DNA of 64,000 nucleotides from Clostridium lacusfryxellense. GTDB lineage: Bacteria > Bacillota > Clostridia > Clostridiales > Clostridiaceae. The DNA is taken from contig NZ_JAHLEB010000020.1 of NCBI RefSeq assembly GCF_018861735.1, forward strand, positions 1 to 64,000, written 5' to 3'. Positions 52,702 to 61,179 of the stretch are shown piece by piece. Within the stretch, counting starts at the first letter, position 1, and every line of letters begins with the position of its first letter. The notes beneath the pieces are model-generated. The model was not told the DNA's origin, ran no database searches, and was given only the letters and a program-made list of their open reading frames with translations. The translations under genes were made by a program, and so were the position numbers.

Positions 52702-55700
52702 TTAATCTGCAATATTAAATACTTCTAAATTTTCTCCGTCAATATTTTTCTTCATAATATCTACTAACGCCTTTGCTGTATCAAGTGATGTTATAACTCC
52801 AAGCGAGCTCTCGATAGCTGTTCTTCTGATTCTAAAACCATCAGTTTTAGAATCATTTCCTTTTGTAGGTGTATTTATTACCAAATCAATCTTTCTACTT
52901 TTTATAACATCTATTATATTAGGTGTTCCTTCAGTAATTTTTTTCACCTCTACAGCATCAATACCATTGTCCTTTAATAATTTAGCAGTACCGCTGGTTG
53001 CTATAAATTTATAATTAAGTTCACTAAACCCCTTTGCAATATATAAGAACTCTTTATAATCTTGAGAATTTATTGTAGCTAGGATAACACCTTTCTCCTT
53101 TTTAACCTTCATACCTGAGCCAACGAATCCTTTATATAAAGCCTCTTCGAAGGTTCTTCCTATCCCTAAAACTTCTCCAGTGGATCTCATCTCGGGTCCT
53201 AGGCACACTTCTACCTCAGGAAGTTTTTGTGTTGAAAATACCGGAACCTTAACCGAAACTAATTTTGGTTCCTTATAAACTCCAGTTCCATACCCGAAAT
53301 CCGCAAGTTTTTCTCCTAGCATAACTCTTGTTGCAAGTTCTACTATTGGAACATTACTAACTTTACTAATATATGGGACTGTACGACTAGCCCTTGGATT
53401 AACTTCTATAATGTATAGTTCATCTTTAAATTCTATAAACTGGATATTAACCATACCAATAACTTCAAGTCCTATTGCAATTTTCTTAGTGTATTCTAAT
53501 ATTTTATTTTTTATGGCATTTGATATATTTTGACTTGGATATATTGTAATACTATCTCCTGAATGGACTCCTGCTCTCTCTAGATGTTCCATAATACCTG
53601 GTATTAGTATTTCCTCACCATCACAAATAGCATCAACTTCTATTTCTCTACCTAATAAATATCTATCTATTAAGACTGGATTTTTTTTATCCTTTTTAAA
53701 TGCATGCTTTAAATAATGTTTTAATTCGTTTTCTTCATAAGTTATTTCCATTCCCTGTCCACCTAATACATAAGATGGTCTTACTAAAACAGGATAACCT
53801 ATTTTTTCAGCCTCTTCTAATCCCTCTTTTAAGTTCCAAACAGCCTTTCCTTTAGGTCTATTTATATCTAACTTTTCAAGCAGTGCATCAAATTTTTCTC
53901 TATCTTCTGCTGCATCTATCTGCTCTGGTTTAGTTCCATATACAGATATATTTTTTTCACTTAAGAATTTAGCAAGTTTGATAGCAGTTTGACCTCCAAA
54001 TTGAAGTATTACACCATCTGGTTTTTCTTTTTCAACAATATTAAATACTTCTTCTTCTGTTAACGGTTCAAAATACAACTTATCTGATATATTAAAATCA
54101 GTACTTACGGTTTCAGGATTATTATTTACTATAATAGTTTCAATGCCTAACTTTTTAAGAGCAATTACACTATGAACCGATGCATAATCAAACTCAATCC
54201 CCTGTCCTATCCTTATAGGGCCCGAACCTATTACCATAACCTTCCTTCTACTACTTACCTCAACCTCATCATATTCGTCGTAGGTTGAAAAATAATACGG
54301 TGATAATGCTTCAAATTCTCCTCCACATGTATCCACCATCTTATATACAGGTTTAATATTCCACGTATTTCTAAGTTCGTAAATCTTATTTGGCGATGTG
54401 CCAAGTAAATCTGCAATTCCTTTATCCGAAAATCCCTTTTTCTTAAGTATTAGTAACCACTCTTTATTCATTTCCTTAAGTGAAGAAGCTTTAATCTTTT
54501 CCTCTTCATCTACAATCCATTTAATCTTATTTACAAAGAAATTATCTATACCTGTAATCTCTGACACCATTTCAACCCTATAATCGCGTCTTAACATTTC
54601 AGCTAAATAGAATATCCTCTCATCATCGGGATTCATTACTCTTTCTTTTAATTCTTTTAAATCCTTTTGTTCTAATCCGTTATATTGTAATGAATACTGT
54701 CCAATTTCTAAAGATCTAATTCCTTTTAATAGGGCAGCTTCAAAATTGCTTCCAATTGCCATTATTTCACCTGTCGCCATCATCTTTGTACCTAAAACTC
54801 TATTTGCCCTGTCAAACTTATCAAAAGGCCACCTAGGAATTTTAACAACTACATAATCGAGAGATGGTTCAAAACAAGCATATGTTTTTTGTGTTACCGC
54901 ATTTTTTATTTCATCGAGTGCATATCCAAGAGCAATTTTTGTTGCTACTTTCGCTATTGGATATCCTGTAGCTTTTGAAGCCAGCGCTGATGATCTGCTT
55001 ACCCTTGGATTAATTTCAATAACTGCATACTCAAAGCTTTTAGGATCAAGGGCAAGTTGTACATTGCAACCACCCTCTATTCCTACACTATTTATAATAT
55101 CTATAGATGCGCTTCTAAGCATTTGATATTCTTTATCCGAGAGAGTTTGACTTGGGGCTACAACTATACTATCACCAGTATGTATCCCAACAGGATCTAC
55201 ATTTTCCATATTACATATTGTAATGCAATTGCCATTGCTATCTCTCATTACTTCATATTCTATTTCTTTCCATCCTTTAATCGACTTTTCTAATAGTACT
55301 TGCCCTATAGAACTTAATTCCAATCCTAGTTCTAGGATTTCAATTAGCTCCTCCTCAGACTCTGCGATTCCACCGCCGCTTCCGCCCATAGTGTATGCTG
55401 GTCTTACAATTACTGGGTAACCTATCTCACTTGCAAACCTAACTCCTTCTGATATATCAGTTGCAATTGTGCTTTCAACAACTGGTTGTTTAATTTCCAG
55501 CATAAGATTCCTAAAAAGCTCTCTGTCTTCGCCTTTTTTTATGGCTTCTATAGATGTTCCAATAACTCTCACATTATATTTTTCTAAAATTCCATTATCA
55601 AATAGTTCCACAGCCAAATTAAGTCCTGTTTGACCACCCATACCAGCAAGTAAACTATCTGGACTCTCCTTTTTAATAACCTTTTCCAAAAATTCTATAG

Positions 55701-55908
55701 TTAGTGGCTCTATATAAACTTTGTCAGCAACCTCTTTATCTGTCATTATTGTTGCTGGATTACTATTTACAAGAACTACTTCTACGCCTTCCTCTTTTAA
55801 TGCTTGGCAAGCCTGTGTTCCTGAATAATCAAATTCTGCTGCTTGACCTATTATTATTGGACCTGATCCAATTACAAGTACTTTTTTAATTTTTTTATCT
55901 AATGGCAT
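52702..55908 (-). CDS. carB: carbamoyl-phosphate synthase large subunit
   Basis: Makes carbamoyl phosphate from ammonia (from CarA), bicarbonate and two ATP for arginine and pyrimidines. Two homologous ATP-grasp halves start with [21 protein letters not shown]-like and [20 protein letters not shown]-like motifs. Both metal-binding ends ([37 protein letters not shown]) are present, then an MGS-like allosteric domain. I start at ATG 55908 (MPLDKKIKK) with AGGGGG 6-7 bases upstream rather than at 55959. 1068 residues, family norm. 76 bp after carA. Confidence 0.97.
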   Translation of the reverse strand: MPLDKKIKKVLVIGSGPIIIGQAAEFDYSGTQACQALKEEGVEVVLVNSNPATIMTDKEVADKVYIEPLTIEFLEKVIKKESPDSLLAGMGGQTGLNLAVELFDNGILEKYNVRVIGTSIEAIKKGEDRELFRNLMLEIKQPVVESTIATDISEGVRFASEIGYPVIVRPAYTMGGSGGGIAESEEELIEILELGLELSSIGQVLLEKSIKGWKEIEYEVMRDSNGNCITICNMENVDPVGIHTGDSIVVAPSQTLSDKEYQMLRSASIDIINSVGIEGGCNVQLALDPKSFEYAVIEINPRVSRSSALASKATGYPIAKVATKIALGYALDEIKNAVTQKTYACFEPSLDYVVVKIPRWPFDKFDRANRVLGTKMMATGEIMAIGSNFEAALLKGIRSLEIGQYSLQYNGLEQKDLKELKERVMNPDDERIFYLAEMLRRDYRVEMVSEITGIDNFFVNKIKWIVDEEEKIKASSLKEMNKEWLLILKKKGFSDKGIADLLGTSPNKIYELRNTWNIKPVYKMVDTCGGEFEALSPYYFSTYDEYDEVEVSSRRKVMVIGSGPIRIGQGIEFDYASVHSVIALKKLGIETIIVNNNPETVSTDFNISDKLYFEPLTEEEVFNIVEKEKPDGVILQFGGQTAIKLAKFLSEKNISVYGTKPEQIDAAEDREKFDALLEKLDINRPKGKAVWNLKEGLEEAEKIGYPVLVRPSYVLGGQGMEITYEENELKHYLKHAFKKDKKNPVLIDRYLLGREIEVDAICDGEEILIPGIMEHLERAGVHSGDSITIYPSQNISNAIKNKILEYTKKIAIGLEVIGMVNIQFIEFKDELYIIEVNPRASRTVPYISKVSNVPIVELATRVMLGEKLADFGYGTGVYKEPKLVSVKVPVFSTQKLPEVEVCLGPEMRSTGEVLGIGRTFEEALYKGFVGSGMKVKKEKGVILATINSQDYKEFLYIAKGFSELNYKFIATSGTAKLLKDNGIDAVEVKKITEGTPNIIDVIKSRKIDLVINTPTKGNDSKTDGFRIRRTAIESSLGVITSLDTAKALVDIMKKNIDGENLEVFNIAD

Positions 55909-55984
55909 ATGAAGACCCCCTGTGTAATTTCGGTTAATTTCATTTGATGTCATGAACATTTAAATTTTATTTTTACTCCTATAA

Positions 55985-57031
55985 CTATATTATAGAAAGA
56001 AACTTATCAAAAATCACATCTATATCCTTAGGTCCTGGACAAGCCTCTGGATGGAATTGCACGCTAAATATCGGAAGGTTTTTATGCCTCATACCTTCTA
56101 TTGTTTCATCATTAACACTGACGTGAGTAACTACCATATCTTGTGGAAGTTTACTTACATAATATCCATGGTTTTGAGATGTTATATAGACTTTATTTTC
56201 TTCTATATCTTTAACTGGATGATTACAACCTCTATGACCAAACTTAAGCTTTGCAGTTTCCCCACCGAGTGCTAATGCTAAAAGCTGATGTCCTAGGCAA
56301 ATCCCAACAATAGGTTTTTTACCTATAATTTCTTTAATCATAATTATTACATCTTGTAAATCATTTGGATCACCTGGACCATTTGATAAAAATATTAAAT
56401 CTGGGTTAACCTTTAATATTTCTTTTGATTTAACATTTGCTGGAAAGACTGTTAGCTTGCAATTTCTCTGAACAAACGAACGAATTATATTCTGTTTTAT
56501 TCCGAAATCTATAATAGCTATATGTTCCCCAGTACCTTCAATTGTGTAACTCTCTTTTGGAGTAACATTCATAACTGCATCATTATTATTAAACTGTGCT
56601 AGCTTTTCCTCTATTTGAGTTTTTGTAAGTTCATCAGTCGCAATAATACCTTTCATAGTACCATTATTTCTAAGTATTTTAGTTAATGCCCTTGTGTCTA
56701 TTCCTTCTAGCCCTATTATTTTATTTTGCTTTAAATATCCCTCAAGATCCATTTCACACCTAAAGTTATTAGGGTAATCACATTTTTCTCTAACAATGAA
56801 ACCTTTAACCTTAGGCGATTTTGACTCTACATCTTCTAAATTAATCCCGTAATTTCCAATAAGCGGGTATGTCATTGTAACTATCTGCCCATAATAAGAT
56901 GGATCAGTTAAAATTTCTTCATACCCAGTCATTCCTGTATTAAAAACCACTTCTCCAACGCTTTCCTCTAAATAACCAAATAGATTACCTTCAAATATTA
57001 TCCCATTCTCTAAAATCAACTTACCTTTCAT
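55985..57031 (-). CDS. carA: carbamoyl-phosphate synthase small subunit
   Basis: Glutaminase subunit that channels ammonia to CarB. GYEEILTDPSYYGQIVTMTYP at the N-terminal domain; class I amidotransferase domain from about 165 with LSNGPGDP, nucleophile Cys in VGICLGHQLLALALG, and the His-Glu pair in FSVQFHPEACPGP. 348 residues, normal. Strong AAGGAGG before ATG. It has a 300-nt leader with PyrR and ArgR elements. Confidence 0.97.
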   Translation of the reverse strand: MKGKLILENGIIFEGNLFGYLEESVGEVVFNTGMTGYEEILTDPSYYGQIVTMTYPLIGNYGINLEDVESKSPKVKGFIVREKCDYPNNFRCEMDLEGYLKQNKIIGLEGIDTRALTKILRNNGTMKGIIATDELTKTQIEEKLAQFNNNDAVMNVTPKESYTIEGTGEHIAIIDFGIKQNIIRSFVQRNCKLTVFPANVKSKEILKVNPDLIFLSNGPGDPNDLQDVIIMIKEIIGKKPIVGICLGHQLLALALGGETAKLKFGHRGCNHPVKDIEENKVYITSQNHGYYVSKLPQDMVVTHVSVNDETIEGMRHKNLPIFSVQFHPEACPGPKDIDVIFDKFLSII

Positions 57032-57086
57032 ATTAAATCCTCCTTAGATTAAACAAAAGTATCTATTCCCCTAATATATTAATAAA

Positions 57087-57124
57087 GATAATAGAGTGAT
57101 TATCAAAATAATCAGTCTATTATC
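57087..57124 (-). terminator. candidate attenuator hairpin in the carA leader
   Basis: GATAATAGA-g-TGATTAT/ATAATCA-g-TCTATTATC (57087-57103 with 57108-57124), 16 pairs with one mismatch and a 4-nt loop, followed on the minus strand by TTTATTAATATATT. The T-tract is interrupted, so termination may be partial. The stop codon of the upstream leader ORF (57112-57114) is in the ascending arm. Confidence 0.6.
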
Positions 57125-57255
57125 CTTCTTAATATGTTCACAACATTTATTAATGAACTAAAAAACATACCTACAGTTTTATTGTCTAAACTAATAACTG
57201 TATTACATTTATTACTATTAAATTCGAAATTGGCAAAACAAAACACACATACCAT
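57112..57255 (-). CDS. 47-codon leader ORF in the carA 5' region
   Basis: Starts at ATG 57255 with AAGGAG 11 bases upstream and encodes a Cys/Phe-rich N-terminus (MVCVFCFANFEF) and ends NILRRIID. I know no homologue. It lies after the PyrR-type motif and its stop falls inside the attenuator hairpin, so a ribosome finishing it would disrupt that hairpin. That geometry suggests a regulatory leader peptide. It might still be a chance ORF. Confidence 0.45.
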   Translation of the reverse strand: MVCVFCFANFEFNSNKCNTVISLDNKTVGMFFSSLINVVNILRRIID

Positions 57256-57275
57256 AATTATCTCTACTCCTTCCT

Positions 57276-57289
57276 AGCCTCACAGGACT
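57276..57289 (-). promoter_or_regulatory. PyrR-binding RNA motif in the carA leader
   Basis: AGTCCTGTGAGGCT on the minus strand fits the PyrR binding-loop consensus ARUCCNGNGAGGYU. ACTTTT upstream can pair with AAGGAG (57267-57272) just downstream to form the lower stem, so PyrR with UMP would hide that ribosome site. Confidence 0.75.
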
Positions 57290-57334
57290 AACTTAAAAGT
57301 GTACTTTTTTATTCATATTTTTTTTATTCTCTTT

Positions 57335-57363
57335 ATTCTAAGTTAAATTTTTAGATTTGTCAA
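57335..57363 (-). promoter_or_regulatory. carAB promoter
   Basis: Minus-strand TTGACA (57358-57363), 17-bp spacer, TAGAAT (57335-57340). The nearer ArgR box abuts the -35. Predicted start about 57328. Confidence 0.8.
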
Positions 57364-57377
57364 TGTATAATTATACA
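57364..57377. promoter_or_regulatory. ArgR box 1 of carAB
   Basis: TGTATAATTATACA, a perfect palindrome fitting TGNAT-W4-ATNCA, immediately next to the -35 hexamer. Confidence 0.7.
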
Positions 57378-57394
57378 AACTTATAAACTTTCTG

Positions 57395-57408
57395 TGCATA
57401 ATTATACA
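57395..57408. promoter_or_regulatory. ArgR box 2 of carAB
   Basis: TGCATAATTATACA, centred 31 bp (three helical turns) from box 1, on the same face of the DNA. Confidence 0.7.
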
Positions 57409-57595
57409 TAACATCGTTTAAAATGTTTAATATCATATTTTTTATGATTTAATTATAGATAATAGTCCTACATTTTATAAAAAGTTGTAGAATCTTTCGT
57501 AATAAGGTAAACTTATTATTTATATCTACTAAAACTTTTCATTATCATTAGTACTTTTAATTTACTAACCAATATTTACCGAAGGGAGTAATTCT

Positions 57596-58480
57596 TTGAA
57601 AAAGATAGGAATGAGAAATATTAAAACTGCAATTTCAGTTTTTTTATGTATAGCTATATCAAAAGTTTTTAATAATACGATTCCATTTTATGCATGTATA
57701 GCTACGGTTATAACAATGCAAAGCGCTATACATCATTCTTTTACTATTGGTAAAAACAGAATGATTGGCACTATTATAGGAGCTCTTTGCGGCTTAATCT
57801 TTACACTTATAAGCCCTAACAATATATTTCTTACCAGTTTTGGAATAATCCTTATAATTTATTTCTTAAATTTATTTAAACGTAAAAATTCTATTAGTAT
57901 TGCATGTATAGTTTTTTTGGCTATCATGTTGAATCTTAACGAAGGGTCACCTCTACTCTATAGTTTTAATAGGGTTATTGAAACTTTTGTAGGGATAGTA
58001 GTTTCAGTTCTAGTAAACTACCTCATTTTCTATCCTAATTATTTAGAAGATTTACACAAGGAAGCAAAGGTTCTAGTAAGTAATATATTTGATATAACAA
58101 AGGATATTATCAATTATAATACAGAAATCAACATATTAAATTTAAATACACAAATATCAAACTTAGAAAAATCGCTTGACTCATACCTTAATGAACTCCA
58201 TAAAACTGATATGCAGGATAAAGCTATACTTAAAATCAACAAAATTATAGATTCTTCAAGAAGTTCTTACAACCACCTTACAATACTAAGTTCTTTAATT
58301 TTATCCCAGTCTGCGTTTAATTGTCATTTAAGTTATAGTAATTGCATTAAAATAAATGAATTATTTGATTATTCACTACATTATCAACCGTACAGTAGTA
58401 ATGATATAGACGTAGTATTTAACTACCACCTTGAAAATTTGATAAAAACATTAACTATATTAAATATAACGTACAACTAA
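57596..58480 (+). CDS. aromatic acid exporter (FUSC/ArAE-type) family membrane protein
   Basis: 294 residues. The N-terminal half has four to five transmembrane helices (residues about 10-145) with IGMRNIKTAISVFLCIAI and HHSFTIGKNRMIGTIIGALCG, typical of the ArAE_1/FUSC family. The C-terminal half is cytoplasmic and helical. Family members are proposed efflux pumps; the substrate is unknown. The start is TTG with AAGGGAG 7 bases upstream. It is divergent from carA. Confidence 0.83.
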   Translation: MKKIGMRNIKTAISVFLCIAISKVFNNTIPFYACIATVITMQSAIHHSFTIGKNRMIGTIIGALCGLIFTLISPNNIFLTSFGIILIIYFLNLFKRKNSISIACIVFLAIMLNLNEGSPLLYSFNRVIETFVGIVVSVLVNYLIFYPNYLEDLHKEAKVLVSNIFDITKDIINYNTEINILNLNTQISNLEKSLDSYLNELHKTDMQDKAILKINKIIDSSRSSYNHLTILSSLILSQSAFNCHLSYSNCIKINELFDYSLHYQPYSSNDIDVVFNYHLENLIKTLTILNITYN

Positions 58481-58486
58481 TAGCAT

Positions 58487-58518
58487 TATGAAACATAGTT
58501 TACTAATTATGTTTCATA
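58487..58518. terminator. bidirectional terminator
   Basis: TATGAAACATA/TATGTTTCATA (58487-58497 with 58508-58518), 10-nt loop, between the convergent exporter and DegV genes; followed on the plus strand by TTTTCT. Confidence 0.65.
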
Positions 58519-58522
58519 TTTT

Positions 58523-59380
58523 CTACAAATCCGTCTGGGTGTAATATACAATACCTAATGCCCCAGGCCCGACATGAGTTCCAATAACAGGCCCAATTGG
58601 AGCTATATCAACTTTTCGACCTATACATTCTTCAATTGTTTTAGCAAAATCAAGGGCTCCTTCAACATCACTTATGTGATGAACCACTACTTCTCCTAAA
58701 CCGTGGTTAGTTATATCTTCAATAAATTTACTTGTCATAGTTTGTAAAGCACGTTTTTTAGTCCTTACTTTCTTATATAACTCTGTTTTTCCATTTGATA
58801 CAGTAAGGATAGGTTTAATTTGAAAAATATTACCTAGTAGTGCACTTGCACCACCTATTCTACCACCTTTTTTTAAATACTCTAAAGTATCCGGTACAAA
58901 CAGGAATCTACTCCTTTTTATATTGTCTTGTGTTATACTTACCACTTCATGTATTGATTTACCTTGCTCTGCTGCCTTCGCTGCCGTTATTGCCGCATAC
59001 CCTAGTTGCATACAATTAGCTCTTGAGTCTATAATTTCAATTAATGCATTTGGAAAACTTTCTAAAATCATATTTTTTGCAAGGCAAGCATTTGAATAAG
59101 TTCCACTCATATCTGAAGAAATAAAAATACCAACGACTTCATTATTATTCCTTACATGCTTTTCTAATATATTGTACATTTCTTGGAGAGACGGTTGTGA
59201 TGAAGTAGGAATAGTTAAGCTTTCGTCCAATTTTTTATAGAAACTTTCATTTTCAATATTAATTTCTTTAAATTCCTCTTTTTTAAACATAACACTCAAT
59301 GAAACTAAAGAAATATCATACTTTTCTTTTATCCCATCGCTTATATATGAGGTACTATCAGTTACTATTTTTACAGACAT
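58523..59380 (-). CDS. DegV-family fatty-acid-binding protein
   Basis: 285-residue DegV/FakB protein that binds a fatty acid for phosphorylation by FakA. VKIVTDSTSYIS at the start, TSQPSLQEMYNIL, ISSDMSGTYSNA, DSRANCMQLGYAA, YLKKGGRIGGASALLGNIFQIKPIL and GPVIGTHVGPGALGIVY are all typical. Start ATG 59380 with GAGGG 7 bases upstream. No fakA gene is nearby. Confidence 0.93.
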   Translation of the reverse strand: MSVKIVTDSTSYISDGIKEKYDISLVSLSVMFKKEEFKEINIENESFYKKLDESLTIPTSSQPSLQEMYNILEKHVRNNNEVVGIFISSDMSGTYSNACLAKNMILESFPNALIEIIDSRANCMQLGYAAITAAKAAEQGKSIHEVVSITQDNIKRSRFLFVPDTLEYLKKGGRIGGASALLGNIFQIKPILTVSNGKTELYKKVRTKKRALQTMTSKFIEDITNHGLGEVVVHHISDVEGALDFAKTIEECIGRKVDIAPIGPVIGTHVGPGALGIVYYTQTDL

Positions 59381-59741
59381 TTTCAATCCCTCACTTATCA
59401 TTATTAATAATTAAATATATTATACTACAGTATTGAGTTAAACAATACCCTATGTTGCCATCAGCTTTGGTTACATTACTATTCTCTCAAATAATGTAAT
59501 ATGTTTTATATTATTTTAAATTATTTTAAATTCCTACAAATATTTCTTTATTATCACACAAGTGCCTTTTCATATGATACAATAACAGTGTAAAAAAGTG
59601 GGTGATATAAATTATTGAGCAAACTTTGTCGGTTTTGAAAATGATTAAAATTTAATATAATCAATACAAATTAAAGGGAGGTGCTGCATAAAATATAGGT
59701 TTAATACCAATATTGCTACCTATATTCGAAAGCAGAGAAAT
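59381..59741. other. 361-bp intergenic region upstream of the membrane-anchored protein
   Basis: AT-rich. It holds a possible plus-strand TATAAT at about 59655 with TTGAAA only 15 bp upstream, and a strong ribosome site AAAGGGAGGTG (59673-59683) not followed by a standard start codon. The frame from 59688 (ATA AAA TAT AGG) stays open into the gene below. I see no RNA gene. Confidence 0.4.
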
Positions 59742-60572
59742 ATGAATAAAGATGAATTATTAAATAAGGAAAGTAAGGAAAGTAAGGAAAATAGTGAACT
59801 TATAGATAAATTGTATTCTAATAAAGATAATACATTGAAAAACGCATCTAAATCAAAGCATACTGGAACTACCAAGTTAAACTCGGATAACGAAAGTAAA
59901 AAATACATAAAAGAAATGCACGAGCTTGCAGACAAAAATGAATTTAGGAATAATGTAGTAGTTTTAGGCCTTGGATTAGTAATAGTTTCTATAATTATTT
60001 TTTCAATTGTAATGAATACATCCTTTATGAAACCTAAAACAGAAGCAGCGGCAACCAAACCTGTTACAAAAACTTTAACAGACAGTACTCAAACTAAAGC
60101 AAAGGTAGCTGATCCTATTATAACAACCTCAACTAAAATCTTTGAATATTTAAATATAGAAGCAAATAGAACTACCATTCTTGAAAAATCAATTAAATTA
60201 AATAACGGAAGTCAAAATGGTCTTACTGTACATCTTTTATCAGAAATTTTAAGAACTAATGATGTCGCTATTAATGCAAACACTTCAACTGTTAAGCAAT
60301 TGATGGACTCTTTAACTTCTATGGATTGGAAGAAGAATACGGATGCAACTAAATTACAAAAGGGTGATATATGTTTCACTACAGATATGCCAGGAAAGAC
60401 AGGCGTACCTTCACATGCTTATGTATTTATGGGCTGGGTAAAAGATGGTAATACTGAGTATGCTAACATATGTGATGGACAAATTGAAGAATATAATAAT
60501 ATACTTCATAAACGTAATCTATCTATCACAACTACAAAAAAGGACAAGTTTAGTTTTTTTCTAAAGAAATAG
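59742..60572 (+). CDS. membrane-anchored protein with possible NlpC/P60-like C-terminal domain
   Basis: 276 residues: a charged cytoplasmic N-terminus with KESKESKEN repeats, one transmembrane helix (about 74-94, VVVLGLGLVIVSIIIFSIVM), a Thr/Lys-rich linker and an outer domain. The end (LQKGDICFTTD, PSHAYVFMGWV, YANICDGQ) looks like an NlpC/P60 or CHAP fold, but no nucleophilic Cys is in the expected place, so a catalytic role is doubtful. ATG 59742 has a poor ribosome site; the strong site upstream points to a start at ATA 59688, adding KYRFNTNIATYIRKQRN. Confidence 0.65.
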   Translation: MNKDELLNKESKESKENSELIDKLYSNKDNTLKNASKSKHTGTTKLNSDNESKKYIKEMHELADKNEFRNNVVVLGLGLVIVSIIIFSIVMNTSFMKPKTEAAATKPVTKTLTDSTQTKAKVADPIITTSTKIFEYLNIEANRTTILEKSIKLNNGSQNGLTVHLLSEILRTNDVAINANTSTVKQLMDSLTSMDWKKNTDATKLQKGDICFTTDMPGKTGVPSHAYVFMGWVKDGNTEYANICDGQIEEYNNILHKRNLSITTTKKDKFSFFLKK

Positions 60573-60575
60573 GGA

Positions 60576-60607
60576 AATAATACCGCAGGATATCTTGCGG
60601 TATTATT
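60576..60607. terminator. terminator after the membrane-anchored gene
   Basis: AATAATACCGCAGG (60576-60589) with CTTGCGGTATTATT (60594-60607), 4-nt loop, followed by T6 on the plus strand. It also faces the convergent phosphodiesterase stop. Confidence 0.88.
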
Positions 60608-60610
60608 TTT

Positions 60611-61153
60611 TTAGAGTTTTATCTCTTTTATAACATTGCCATCTAAGTCCTTTATTTGAAATGAATTATCTTGTAACACTGCATATGAATTAGGAATATT
60701 TTCTCTAGGCAGTGATATTGAGCCTGGATTTAAAATAAATATATTATTTTGTTTTTTAGCTACTGGAATATGTGTGTGTCCATAAATTAAAACATCATCT
60801 TGGCCTAAATTCGGTAAGTTCTTCTCGTTATATATATGTCCATGGGTCAAAAACAACCTTCTATCATTACATAACATTATTGAATAATCAGACATCATAG
60901 GATATTCTATTATAATTTGATCTACCTCACTATCACAGTTTCCTCTAACAGCAATTATCTTATCTTTATATTCATTCAAAAGGCTTGCCACTGCATCTGG
61001 ATTATAATCACGTGGCAATGGGTTTCTTGGACCATGATATAAAACATCTCCTAAAACCACTATATATTTAGCCTTTTCTTCTTTATAACGCTCCAATGCC
61101 TTCTTCAAAAAAAATAAAGAACCATGTATGTCAGAAATAAAAAAAATCTTCAT
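60611..61153 (-). CDS. YfcE/MJ0936-family metallophosphodiesterase
   Basis: 180-residue calcineurin-like phosphoesterase. Metal motifs: SDIHGS near residue 7, LGDVLYHGPRN near 36, RGNCDSE near 70, LTHGHIY near 104 and YGHTH near 125. Typical YfcE length. It lies 26 bp after the UvrD-LexA fusion gene and is likely cotranscribed; no functional link is obvious. Confidence 0.92.
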   Translation of the reverse strand: MKIFFISDIHGSLFFLKKALERYKEEKAKYIVVLGDVLYHGPRNPLPRDYNPDAVASLLNEYKDKIIAVRGNCDSEVDQIIIEYPMMSDYSIMLCNDRRLFLTHGHIYNEKNLPNLGQDDVLIYGHTHIPVAKKQNNIFILNPGSISLPRENIPNSYAVLQDNSFQIKDLDGNVIKEIKL

Positions 61154-61179
61154 AGTTTTGCCAATCTCCTTCTAAAAAA

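Noticed and set aside
57112-57255. Treating the carA leader ORF as an ordinary small protein gene
   Set aside because: No homologue recognised; its position between PyrR site and hairpin fits a leader peptide better, and chance cannot be excluded.
59742-60572. Calling the membrane-anchored protein an NlpC/P60 peptidase
   Set aside because: The C-terminal segment resembles the fold but lacks a catalytic cysteine at the expected place.
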